The notes beneath the pieces were generated by a model, which saw only the letters and a list, made by a program, of their open reading frames with translations, was not told the origin of the DNA and did no database searches. From JBGSZX01 sp964640545 (lineage in GTDB: Bacteria; Bdellovibrionota; UBA2428), in NCBI GenBank assembly GCA_964640545.1, contig CAZXHL010000015.1:1-38112 (forward strand): a stretch of 38,112 bases of DNA, in the 5' to 3' direction. Of this stretch, positions 8,020 through 16,002 are shown in pieces. Every line of letters starts with the position of its first letter. Position 1 is the stretch's first letter. The translations under genes and the position numbers were made by a program.

Positions 8020-11000
8020 ATGACCAGCCTGATTCGCTTCTTTGTCGAAAATCCCAAGCTAACATTAACATTATCCTTCATCATATTTATCTCGGGGATA
8101 CTCGGCTTAGGCTCCCTGAACAGAGAAGAAAACCCTCCTGTTGACTTTGCCACTGCTACCATTGTCAGTATTTATCCTGGCGCCTCCCCTGACGAAGTGG
8201 AAGAGCAGATCACAAACAAGATTGAAGAAGAGATTCGCTCCGTAGAGGGTGTTCGCGACGTAAGATCTTTCTCAAAATCTGGGATGAGCAGCATCGTTAT
8301 CAGAGTCGAGATGGATGGCTACGATACCGGCGAGGTGATGGACGAGCTTCAGCGCGCCCTGCAGAAGGCCAGGATAACAGCACCACTTAGAGACCCTCCA
8401 GTCTTCACAAGAATCAACGCTAAAGAAATTGCTATCTATGAATTCGGACTCGTCGGCCCCAACCAAAACAGGCAGAGAGATATTCTTGCCGAAGACCTAC
8501 AAGACCTGCTGGAAAACACAAAAGGCGTCTCGAAGGTGGAGCTAACTGGCTACAACGAGCGAGAATTCAAAATTCTATTAAACCGCGAAAAAATGGAGCG
8601 TTACCAAGTTGGCGTCGAAGAAGTTTTCTCTGCAGTCCAAAGGAGAAACCAAGATAGTCCGGCTGGATATATTGAAAAGGGAGATGAAAGATACCTGGTA
8701 AGGGTCAGGGGACGTGTTCGCAACATTGAGGAAATGGCCAATATTGTCGTCAGGTCGAACTTCAATGGGCAGAGCATTCTGATCAAAGACATTGCAGAAG
8801 CCATTGATAGCATGAGAGATCCGGAGATCATCTCAAAGGTTAATGGCGAAGAAGCTACGATTCTCTCTGTTAAAAAAATGGCCAGAGCAGACTCGATCAC
8901 GATTGTAGATAGCCTACAGGGTCCAATCAATAAATTTAAAGAAAAGCTTCCGGACGGTTTTAAAATTGTTGCTTACAACAACGAGGCAGATCGTGTGGAG
9001 TTTCGCCTAGACATCGTTTCAACAAACGCCTTAACCGGGCTAATCCTAGTTATCATCACCTTGTTAAGCTTTCTCCCTGGATGGGTAGGCATCATGTCAG
9101 CCATGAGTATGCCTCTAGCCATATGTGCAACGCTGGGACTCATGCCGATTCTTGGAGCCAACTTCAACGTCATCACCATGATGGCCATTGTGATTGTCTT
9201 GGGAATGCTCGTCGACAACTCCATTGTGATCACAGAAAACTATGCGAGGCATCGGGCCGAAGGCAAACCACCGAAGGAAGCAGCTTTTGTTGCGGCACAT
9301 GAGTTCTGGATGCCAATCTCAGCGACGGCCATGACAACCGTTGCCGCCTTCCTTCCCATGCTGGTCACCAAAGGTGTCATGGGAGAATTCATCAAATGGA
9401 TTCCTATCGTTGTGACGACCACGCTACTTGTCAGCCTTTTTGAAAGTTTCATTCTTCTGCCTGCTAGATTGCAATTCACGATCAAAAAAGACCCTCTTCC
9501 TGGCGAAGCCCAAAAAACTAACTGGTTTGACAGATATGTCCTAAAGTTTGAAGGCGTCGTTAGAAAGTGTATTCGCCATCGCTACCTTGTTTCCGTAGGC
9601 ATCATTGCCGCGCTTGTGGGCTCTCTCGTGCTGACCGCCGTAGGGAACCGCTTCGAACTCTTCCCCAAAGATGACGTCGAGTATTACGGAACTCGCTTTG
9701 AAGCCCCAGTTTACACTCCCATCGAATCCGTGAAAGAAATGGCCGAAGGCCTAGAGGACAAAATCAAAGCTGCCATCGGAGCAGAGAACGTCAAAGCCCA
9801 AACTACGAAGATTGGAACTTCCCAAATCAACGTCGGAGACCCCCAGGCTAAGACAGCAAACTATGTGGGAATGGTTTTCACCGTTGTACACAAAGATGCA
9901 GCCCAGCTGCTCGATGTCGATCAAGTGCTACAAAATCTGCGAGCTATTCCAAAAGACCCCTTTAAGATCATGACCCACGAAGCGGTAGCAGGCGGACCAC
10001 CTGTAGGAAAGCCCTTGAACGTTGTCTTTCGATCATCTAGCGATAGCGAGCTCAGCGGGATGGTTAGTCAGATCAAGAAAGAACTCAATCAAATCGAAGG
10101 CGTTTTTAACATTGAAGACGACATTGTCATCTCCGGAACAGAGTACGAAATTGATCTAGACCAAACCATGATGGCAAGACTTGGAATTTCGACCGCTGCT
10201 GTTGGTTCCGTTTTACGAACCGCACTACAAGGGGAAGTCGCATCGGAACTTCAGCTTGGAAGCGATAACTTCTATCTGATGGTTCGCTATGAGCCTGAAG
10301 ATCGATCAACACTAGATTCACTTAGCAATACGACTGTCATGGACCCGAGAGGCAATCATATTCCACTTAAGAACTTTGCTAAAATCAAAAAGTCGGAGGG
10401 GCCTTCCGACATCAAACACTACAACTACTTAAGAGCGGTGACCGTTTCAGCAGACATTAAGCCAGAGCTCATCACTTCGGCACAACTCAACGCTAAAGTT
10501 CGCGAGCTCTACGCAAATCTCGCGGGAGACTACCCTCGAGTAGCCCTTGAGTTTGGTGGTGAAGAAGAAAACACGAAAGAATCTATGGAATCGCTCGCAA
10601 GTGCCATGGGAATCGCAATCCTAGGAATCTTTGCCATCTTGGTCTTCTTATATCGAGGCTTCACTCGCCCTTTTCTCGTGTTCTCGACATTCTTTCTTGG
10701 CTTTATCGGAGTCAGCGTGGCCTTCTTTCTACATGGAAGACCACTAAGCTTCTTAGCTCTCATTGGAGTCGTTGGACTCGCGGGGGTGGTCATCAACGCC
10801 GCCATTGTTTTGGTGAGTTTCTTAGATGAAAGTGTCAAGACCGACGCGCCATTAGAGGAGTATCACGACCAAGTTGCAAAAGCGACTTCACTGCGACTAC
10901 GCGCCATTGCGGTGACGACTATCACGACGGTTGTTGGGCTCATGCCGACGGCCTATGGCCTTGGAGGTGCAGACCAATTGTTGGTGCCGATGACGCTTGC

Positions 11001-11109
11001 GCTTTCATGGGGACTCGTCAGCGGAACCTTATTAACTCTCATCTGGATCCCCTGTATTTATACGATCTTGAATGATATCTTTAGAAAGGCAAGGCAGCCT
11101 GGATTTTGA
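8020..11109 (+). CDS. RND efflux permease (HAE1/AcrB superfamily)
   Basis: A 1029-residue inner-membrane proton-driven pump of the RND superfamily. It has the standard layout: TM1 at 8-30, a periplasmic porter region, TM2-6 around 335-480, TM7 near 525, a second porter region, and TM8-12 at 860-1020. The TM4 motif GMLVDNSIVITEN carries the proton-relay Asp (followed by Asn where AcrB has a second Asp). In TM10, VVINAAIVLVSF has Ile where AcrB has the relay Lys. These variations occur in the CzcA/SwrC-like branches. The gene starts three bases after the TolC-like stop, so they are one operon. No membrane-fusion protein lies in this operon or anywhere in the window. Confidence 0.93.
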   Translation: MTSLIRFFVENPKLTLTLSFIIFISGILGLGSLNREENPPVDFATATIVSIYPGASPDEVEEQITNKIEEEIRSVEGVRDVRSFSKSGMSSIVIRVEMDGYDTGEVMDELQRALQKARITAPLRDPPVFTRINAKEIAIYEFGLVGPNQNRQRDILAEDLQDLLENTKGVSKVELTGYNEREFKILLNREKMERYQVGVEEVFSAVQRRNQDSPAGYIEKGDERYLVRVRGRVRNIEEMANIVVRSNFNGQSILIKDIAEAIDSMRDPEIISKVNGEEATILSVKKMARADSITIVDSLQGPINKFKEKLPDGFKIVAYNNEADRVEFRLDIVSTNALTGLILVIITLLSFLPGWVGIMSAMSMPLAICATLGLMPILGANFNVITMMAIVIVLGMLVDNSIVITENYARHRAEGKPPKEAAFVAAHEFWMPISATAMTTVAAFLPMLVTKGVMGEFIKWIPIVVTTTLLVSLFESFILLPARLQFTIKKDPLPGEAQKTNWFDRYVLKFEGVVRKCIRHRYLVSVGIIAALVGSLVLTAVGNRFELFPKDDVEYYGTRFEAPVYTPIESVKEMAEGLEDKIKAAIGAENVKAQTTKIGTSQINVGDPQAKTANYVGMVFTVVHKDAAQLLDVDQVLQNLRAIPKDPFKIMTHEAVAGGPPVGKPLNVVFRSSSDSELSGMVSQIKKELNQIEGVFNIEDDIVISGTEYEIDLDQTMMARLGISTAAVGSVLRTALQGEVASELQLGSDNFYLMVRYEPEDRSTLDSLSNTTVMDPRGNHIPLKNFAKIKKSEGPSDIKHYNYLRAVTVSADIKPELITSAQLNAKVRELYANLAGDYPRVALEFGGEEENTKESMESLASAMGIAILGIFAILVFLYRGFTRPFLVFSTFFLGFIGVSVAFFLHGRPLSFLALIGVVGLAGVVINAAIVLVSFLDESVKTDAPLEEYHDQVAKATSLRLRAIAVTTITTVVGLMPTAYGLGGADQLLVPMTLALSWGLVSGTLLTLIWIPCIYTILNDIFRKARQPGF

Positions 11110-11122
11110 TCCAATAAAAACC

Positions 11123-11151
11123 GGGCTCCTTAGCAACTGATCAGGGAGCCC
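11123..11151 (+). promoter_or_regulatory. hairpin burying the ribosome-binding site of the VKOR gene
   Basis: GGGCTCC (11123-11129) pairs with GGAGCCC (11145-11151), and two more pairs (T-G, T-A) extend it to nine base pairs with a loop of about eleven bases. The right arm contains the GGGAG ribosome-binding site for the ATG at 11158. No T-run follows, so a terminator is less likely than translation control of the VKOR gene after the RND gene. Confidence 0.5.
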
Positions 11152-11157
11152 AAAGAC

Positions 11158-12384
11158 ATGTCATCTAAAGAGAACCACCAAGATCCAAAAGTAGTAGCCA
11201 AGGCCAAATCAATTTTACAACTCTTCCTCGTCTTTCTTCTTGGAGGAATTGGTGTATCAACCTACTCACTCTGGCACCATGTTGCCATCAACTCCAACGC
11301 CCTCACACAAGGCTCTTTCTGTAATGTAAGCAGTTATATCAACTGTGATGCGGTTGCACTTTCAAGATATAGTGAATTCCTGGGATACCCCGTAGCTGCC
11401 TGGGCTCTTGTGTTTTATGGAGCCTTGCTCTGCGTGGGGCTCACTCTCTTTTTCTTGCCAAAAGATGAAGAGGACAGACGAAATCCCCTTCGTGCACACC
11501 TCTTGGTTCTCAGCGTTGTTGGAATGCTTCCAACCCTAGCTTTGGCTGCATTGTCCTTCCTCAGTCTCAAGCTCGTTTGTCTCATGTGTATCGCGAGCTA
11601 TGTCATCAACACGATTCTTGCCATACTGGCATGGAGGCTAAATCAATCCAACTCTGAGACGATAACTTCCCACATTATTCCTCCTAAAAGTTCGTGGACC
11701 ATGTATTTCGTCACAGCTGCCGTTTTCGCCACGGCTCCAATCGTAATGAACGGTTTAATCGGTGCGAAGGGAATGGACTCAACAACCCTCAAAACTCTTC
11801 TCTACCAACATTTCACCGCAAAACCAGCAACCCTACAAACTGAAGGCTTTCCCAGCCTCGGCAATCCCGACGCGAAGATTACTGTTGTTGAGTATTCAGA
11901 TTTTCAATGTCCTTATTGTGCAAAAGCAGCCACAGTTATTCCTCAGATTATTTTAGGAAATGCTCAGAACGTTCGATTGATCTCTAAACAGTACCCACTA
12001 GACCCCACATGCAACACCGGAATTCCGGGACGCGGCCATGCGCAAGCCTGCCGAGCCGCGAAAGCTGCAACGTGCGTATTTAAATTCAAAGGGAACGAAG
12101 CTTACTATTCGATGGAAAAGCGCCTTTTCGAGAATCAAGCCACTCTTAGCTCAAACTCTATTCGAGACTTTGCACTCCAAGAAGGTCTCAATCCGGAAGA
12201 GCTGGATGAGTGTATGAAAGATCAAGACGTTCACAACAGCATCGTGAAACAGGTTGAAGAAGGTTCTGCCGCAGGAGTTACGGGAACGCCCTCTATTTTT
12301 ATCAACGGACGAAAGCTTGAAAATGGTTCTTCAGCAGAAGTCTTAAAAGCTGCATTAAAGAGATACTTAGAATCTTCACTGTAG
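11158..12384 (+). CDS. VKOR domain fused to a DsbA-like thioredoxin
   Basis: A bifunctional disulfide-forming protein. Residues 15-160 are a VKOR-type membrane domain with four or five helices. It has the loop pair C55 and C63 (SFCNVSSYINCD), the family motif GYPVAAWALVFY, and the quinone-side CxxC at 141-144 (VCLMC). A fifth helix at about 180-200 leads to a periplasmic thioredoxin/DsbA-like domain, with CPYC at 251-254 (SDFQCPYC) and the cis-Pro loop TGTPSIFING near residue 378. The fusion recycles its own oxidase onto quinone, replacing separate DsbA and DsbB. The many Cys-containing secreted proteins in this window are plausible substrates. Total length 408 residues. Confidence 0.93.
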   Translation: MSSKENHQDPKVVAKAKSILQLFLVFLLGGIGVSTYSLWHHVAINSNALTQGSFCNVSSYINCDAVALSRYSEFLGYPVAAWALVFYGALLCVGLTLFFLPKDEEDRRNPLRAHLLVLSVVGMLPTLALAALSFLSLKLVCLMCIASYVINTILAILAWRLNQSNSETITSHIIPPKSSWTMYFVTAAVFATAPIVMNGLIGAKGMDSTTLKTLLYQHFTAKPATLQTEGFPSLGNPDAKITVVEYSDFQCPYCAKAATVIPQIILGNAQNVRLISKQYPLDPTCNTGIPGRGHAQACRAAKAATCVFKFKGNEAYYSMEKRLFENQATLSSNSIRDFALQEGLNPEELDECMKDQDVHNSIVKQVEEGSAAGVTGTPSIFINGRKLENGSSAEVLKAALKRYLESSL

Positions 12385-12388
12385 GAAT

Positions 12389-13756
12389 ATGAGCCAAGAA
12401 GGAACACCGCAGGCTGTCGACCCAGCCACTCTGGGAAAAGACGAACTCATCAAAGAGTTTGCTGATCTACACCCAGCATCCTGCGCCGATATCCTAGCCA
12501 ATCGTGACGAACCGCTAATTCGCGACGTTTTACTGGAACTCAACCAAGATCTCGCCTCTGAAATTTTTGGTCACTTCCATGAGGAAATGCAGCTTGAGTT
12601 GAGCGAACTTTTCACGGCAAGACAGCTTACGACTCTCGTTACACACATGTCGAACGACGAACGCGTCGACTTCTTCCAAGCATTGCCCGAAGACAGACAA
12701 GAAGCTCTCTTCAGAAGACTCGCTCAAAGTGAGAGAGAAGACATCATTCGCCTGGGGGCGTATGAGGAAGGCACTGCGGGCGCCGCCATGACGTCTGAAT
12801 ATGTGACTCTTCCGATTCACCTGAGCGCCGTAGAAGCGATCAACAAACTTCGGCGTGAAGCTCCCGAAAAGGAAACGATCTACGAATCTTACGTCGTAGA
12901 TGAACAAAGAAAACTTATTGGAGTTGTATCCTTAAAGGATTTAATTCTTTCACCAATGAATATGCCGATCTCAAAGATCATGCAGACAGACGTCGCCTTT
13001 GCCTATTCCTATGAAGACCAAGAAGATGCCGCAAAAACCCTGGCTAAGTATGACCTTCTTGCTCTTCCTATCGTCAACGACCAAGACGCCCTTGTTGGAA
13101 TCATCACACATGATGACGTTCTCGACATCTTAAATGAAGAGTATACGGAAGACGTCGAAAAACTAATGGCCATCACCAACTCCGCCGGTGGACAATATCT
13201 CGAAATATCTTCCTTCGAACATTTCACGAGACGTGTGTGGTGGGTCGTTGGACTTGCAGCGATGGGCCTAATTTCTGGATACGTGATTGAGAGCTATCAA
13301 GACATTCTTGCAAGCTTTATCATTCTTGCCGTCTACATGCCCATGATGGCCGCAACAGGCGGAAATACGGGAAGCCAATCAACAACGGTTGTGATTCGCG
13401 CTCTGGGTCTTCAACAAATCGGACTTGGCGATGCGGCCAAGGTTTTATGGAAAGAATTTAGTATCGCAGTCTTACTGTCTGCGACCTTGATCGCTCTAAC
13501 CTTTATCAAGGTACAATTTTTTTCCCAAAACGCGATGCTTCCCACAGGTCACAGTTTGAACCAAATTGCGTGGGTCATTTCCGCAGCGCTTGGGATGCAA
13601 GTCATCACATCCACGCTAGCGGGGGCGGTACTTCCCTTGTTAGCCTTTCGTTTTAAATTTGACCCCGCAGTTGTCGCGGCCCCCGCCCTAACCACAGTTG
13701 TCGACATATCTGGACTACTCATCTACTTCACGATTGCTCACGCATGGCTATTCTAG
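12389..13756 (+). CDS. mgtE: magnesium transporter MgtE
   Basis: A Mg2+ channel/transporter of the inner membrane (SLC41/MgtE family). The order is standard: a helical N domain (residues 15-135) with repeated 'LxxLxxxxRxxLFxxL' units, two CBS domains (about 140-265; ESYVVDEQRKLIGVVSLKDL and ALPIVNDQDALVGIITHDDV), a plug helix, and five membrane helices (285-455). The pore motifs are seen: MPMMAATGGNTGSQSTTVVI, and the conserved Asp in TTVVDISGLLIYF at the C-terminus. At 455 residues the length is normal. It starts five bases after the VKOR gene, with AGGAA just upstream, so the two are co-transcribed. Confidence 0.96.
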   Translation: MSQEGTPQAVDPATLGKDELIKEFADLHPASCADILANRDEPLIRDVLLELNQDLASEIFGHFHEEMQLELSELFTARQLTTLVTHMSNDERVDFFQALPEDRQEALFRRLAQSEREDIIRLGAYEEGTAGAAMTSEYVTLPIHLSAVEAINKLRREAPEKETIYESYVVDEQRKLIGVVSLKDLILSPMNMPISKIMQTDVAFAYSYEDQEDAAKTLAKYDLLALPIVNDQDALVGIITHDDVLDILNEEYTEDVEKLMAITNSAGGQYLEISSFEHFTRRVWWVVGLAAMGLISGYVIESYQDILASFIILAVYMPMMAATGGNTGSQSTTVVIRALGLQQIGLGDAAKVLWKEFSIAVLLSATLIALTFIKVQFFSQNAMLPTGHSLNQIAWVISAALGMQVITSTLAGAVLPLLAFRFKFDPAVVAAPALTTVVDISGLLIYFTIAHAWLF

Positions 13757-13757
13757 T

Positions 13758-13781
13758 CGCACAGTAAAAACTAACTGTGCG
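13758..13781 (+). promoter_or_regulatory. local hairpin, alternative to the long inverted repeat
   Basis: CGCACAGT (13758-13765) pairs with ACTGTGCG (13774-13781) around the loop AAAAACTA, directly after the mgtE stop. The right arm of this hairpin is also the first part of the left arm of the long inverted repeat (13772-13796). The two folds therefore exclude each other. There is no T-run, so it is not a standard terminator. Confidence 0.5.
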
Positions 13782-13992
13782 CGGTAAAAAGTGGAAGATC
13801 TGGTGGTTGGTGGAGCATTTCCTTATAAATTTAAATACTTGGTTTATGCGAAGGACTATGGGGTGAATTGCAGGTGCCAACCTGCAAGAGGGGAGTGGCA
13901 CTCCCCTTATCCTGAGCAATAAATCCAAGTATTTAAATTTATAAGGAAAGGGTCCAATTAAGGCATTTTCCACTTTTTACCGCGCACAGTTA
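13772..13992 (+). repeat. nested inverted-repeat element, long foldback with three-way junction
   Basis: The outer arms 13772-13796 and 13968-13992 are perfect inverted repeats of 25 bases. They can extend three more pairs inward. A seven-pair helix follows (13804-13810 with 13954-13960, two of the pairs G-T). The inner arms 13818-13842 and 13925-13949 are again perfect 25-base inverted repeats. That helix continues with single-base bulges through five pairs, GC/GC, a tandem G-A/A-G step (13850-13851 with 13914-13915) and AGGA/TCCT. It ends in a junction bearing two eight-pair hairpins with small loops: 13868-13887 (loop GCCA) and 13889-13907 (loop GGC). The outer arms begin and end with TA. 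It may be a foldback MITE or a structured RNA; G-T pairs and the tandem G-A step favour a plus-strand RNA. No convincing ORF lies inside. Confidence 0.85.
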
Positions 13993-14023
13993 ATTCTTAA
14001 CAAACACAGCGTAGCCAGGCCCA

Positions 14024-14029
14024 TATAAT
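14024..14029 (+). promoter_or_regulatory. perfect -10 element TATAAT just before the ATG at 14036
   Basis: TATAAT ends seven bases before the ATG (six bases lie between), so transcription would begin at or next to the start codon. No ribosome-binding site precedes the ATG. A -35 candidate TTAACA at 13997 is too far away (21-base spacer). Confidence 0.45.
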
Positions 14030-14035
14030 AGACAA

Positions 14036-15124
14036 ATGCTGAAGAGCCTTTCGATTTTGTTTGTCGTCATAAGCACCTTGGTGCCATTCGAAATCGCCCT
14101 CGCAAGCTCCCTAGATCCAGACAAAATTGAAGCCCACTGTGAGGCTTTTGACGGATCTTGGGTAAGAAAATGTTTGGAGCGTGGCCTATTTGGCTGCCAA
14201 ACATGGGGAGCATTTAGCTGTAAAGGCCGAGTGGAATACCAAGTGAAGGCCCTAAAAGATCAAGAAGTCGAGTTCTGCCAGAAGCGCGGTGGTACCTGGC
14301 AAGAGAAAATGATTAAGAGAAGAGGCTCTGAAAAAAACATTCACGTGTGCGTCGGCGCAAAAACAGACGTTGGCTCCGAAAGAATTCTTTTGACTGGAGA
14401 AGAGCTTGGCGAAGCTCCAGCCTATCAAGATGTCATGCAAGGTTGCGTGAAAGCAAGAGATTGGTCCTCTGCAAAATGTTTTGTTGTAGACTCTGCCAAG
14501 GCAGGAGGAGACTTCGACTACACTGACGCCCCAAACACCCTCCTTAAAGCCATTTACGTTCCAGGAGATCTCATCAACCGAAGCGCTAAGGGTGTTTTGC
14601 CTGAGATTCTAAACCCCATGTCTAGTCAACCAAGAAGGCTTATTCACGCAGCGCTATCTCACGCAAGCCAAGGACTAAACAGTTGCCAAAGAGCCTGTCT
14701 GACGAAATGTGCGGCTTCCAAAATCCTAGACTATACCTACGATGACGACGGAGAGCCAACAATGTCCAAGAAGGGGGCGAGCCTCGACAACCTTTACTGT
14801 ACAAGAGAAGGAATATGCTCGGAGTTTACCTTGATCGCGAACAATGTCGCCAAAGCTACACGTTCAAAGACTGCGACTGTTGTTGGCAAAGAACATGCCT
14901 TTAACTCCTTCATCATTAATGGAGAAACGCTTCTAGGCGAACCACAGAGTAGCAGTTGCTACTTTTTTCATAGCAAAAATTCTTTGGAGTCCTACAAATT
15001 GAGATTAGCTGATGATGATACCGAGTACGACGGGAAATGGATGGAGGTACTCCCCGAGAGAAAAGTTGTTGAAAAAAACATCACCCCCTCACCCGAAGGG
15101 GAAAAAAGAATTAGAGAGCACTAG
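14036..15124 (+). CDS. secreted Cys-rich transglutaminase-like protein
   Basis: A 362-residue exported protein with a signal peptide (SLSILFVVISTLVPF, cleavage after ALAS near residue 24). The N-terminal half has paired cysteines at 35, 46, 54, 62, 81 and 105, which suggests a disulfide-stabilised domain. Residues 255-305 match a transglutaminase-like (papain-fold) core: C261 in TREGICSEFTLIAN, H287 in GKEHAFNSFIING, and E302 in LLGEP at the place where the family usually has Asp. Enzymes of this fold cleave or crosslink amide bonds; the substrate here is unknown. The C-terminus is charged. No ribosome-binding site is seen, and a perfect -10 sits just upstream. It ends four bases into the convergent HAD gene. 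Confidence 0.75.
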   Translation: MLKSLSILFVVISTLVPFEIALASSLDPDKIEAHCEAFDGSWVRKCLERGLFGCQTWGAFSCKGRVEYQVKALKDQEVEFCQKRGGTWQEKMIKRRGSEKNIHVCVGAKTDVGSERILLTGEELGEAPAYQDVMQGCVKARDWSSAKCFVVDSAKAGGDFDYTDAPNTLLKAIYVPGDLINRSAKGVLPEILNPMSSQPRRLIHAALSHASQGLNSCQRACLTKCAASKILDYTYDDDGEPTMSKKGASLDNLYCTREGICSEFTLIANNVAKATRSKTATVVGKEHAFNSFIINGETLLGEPQSSSCYFFHSKNSLESYKLRLADDDTEYDGKWMEVLPERKVVEKNITPSPEGEKRIREH

Positions 15125-16002
15125 CGAGGGCCGGGCTGGGCATGAACCTCTGCGATCCATGTTTTCGCGAGACCGTTGTCTCCAGTATTTTCACCGACAT
15201 ACATTCCGGGCTCAGTTGGAGCCCTCTTCAAATCATCAGGCAAATGTGTTTCGATCTGCTGCCTTAGAGTCGCCCAAGGATTTTTCGTTGCAGGCCAAAG
15301 GCTGCACCAAACGAATTCTTTTGCGAGTTTCATCATGTTCCAGTCCCCGGTGCTATCACCCGCAACCAAAAATACTTCATGGAAGTTATTGTGCTCAAGA
15401 ATTTTTTGCTTGGACTCAGCCCAGATCACGCCAAACTCTCCGTATTCATCTCGAAAAATTCCATCCACAATATTCAGCTCTGTAGCAAAGACCCTCTCAG
15501 GATCAATACCGTATTTTTTTCCAATAGCCTCAACACCGGTGATCGGAGATCCGCTGACAATCAAAGAATCCGCCGCATACTTTCTTGCCAAAGTCCCTAT
15601 AGGCTCAAGGAAGAGAATGCTTCCAGCCTTAACTCCAACATCAACCGCTTCAGCTACAATTTGCTTTGCTTGTTCCACGGGAAATCCCGACAAAAGCATC
15701 GTCTCCATTTCGAAAACGTCAGTAAACGAAGTTTCCATCGCGAGGTCATTTCGCATTTCTTCAAAATCTTGAAAGTTGCAGTCTCTCAAATGATCTGCAT
15801 CCCATACTTCAGGAACTTTTTCTGGATCGACCAGGCCGGAACGAAGCAAACCCCAGGCACCAAGTATTCCGACATCTCCACGCAAAAGCGTATTGTCACA
15901 ATCAAAAACCAGGGGAAGTTTTTTCCCACTTTTTTCAAACCGAGTAGAGATGAGGTCTAAGACTTCTTCTTCTGATACTTTTTTCCAACCACTAGACGTC
16001 AT
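15121..16002 (-). CDS. HAD-family phosphatase (SerB-like, HAD-IB)
   Basis: A 293-residue cytoplasmic phosphatase of the haloacid dehalogenase superfamily. Motif I is VFDCDNTLLRGD (residue 32 region), motif II LIVSGSPITGVEAIG, the motif III lysine is in SKQKILE, and motif IV is VAGDSTGDWNMMKLA. The helical cap between motifs I and II fits subclass IB (phosphoserine phosphatase-like). It is longer than SerB, with a C-terminal extension of about 50 residues. Its start lies 11 bases inside the end of the GHMP kinase gene, so the two are translationally coupled. A sugar phosphate made by the kinase pathway is a reasonable substrate, but that is inference. Confidence 0.85.
   Translation of the reverse strand: MTSSGWKKVSEEEVLDLISTRFEKSGKKLPLVFDCDNTLLRGDVGILGAWGLLRSGLVDPEKVPEVWDADHLRDCNFQDFEEMRNDLAMETSFTDVFEMETMLLSGFPVEQAKQIVAEAVDVGVKAGSILFLEPIGTLARKYAADSLIVSGSPITGVEAIGKKYGIDPERVFATELNIVDGIFRDEYGEFGVIWAESKQKILEHNNFHEVFLVAGDSTGDWNMMKLAKEFVWCSLWPATKNPWATLRQQIETHLPDDLKRAPTEPGMYVGENTGDNGLAKTWIAEVHAQPGPR

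Noticed and set aside
13728..13973. Minus-strand ORF of 81 residues over the foldback element
   Set aside because: It spans the inverted repeats and overlaps the mgtE end. The composition follows the palindromes, not a protein.
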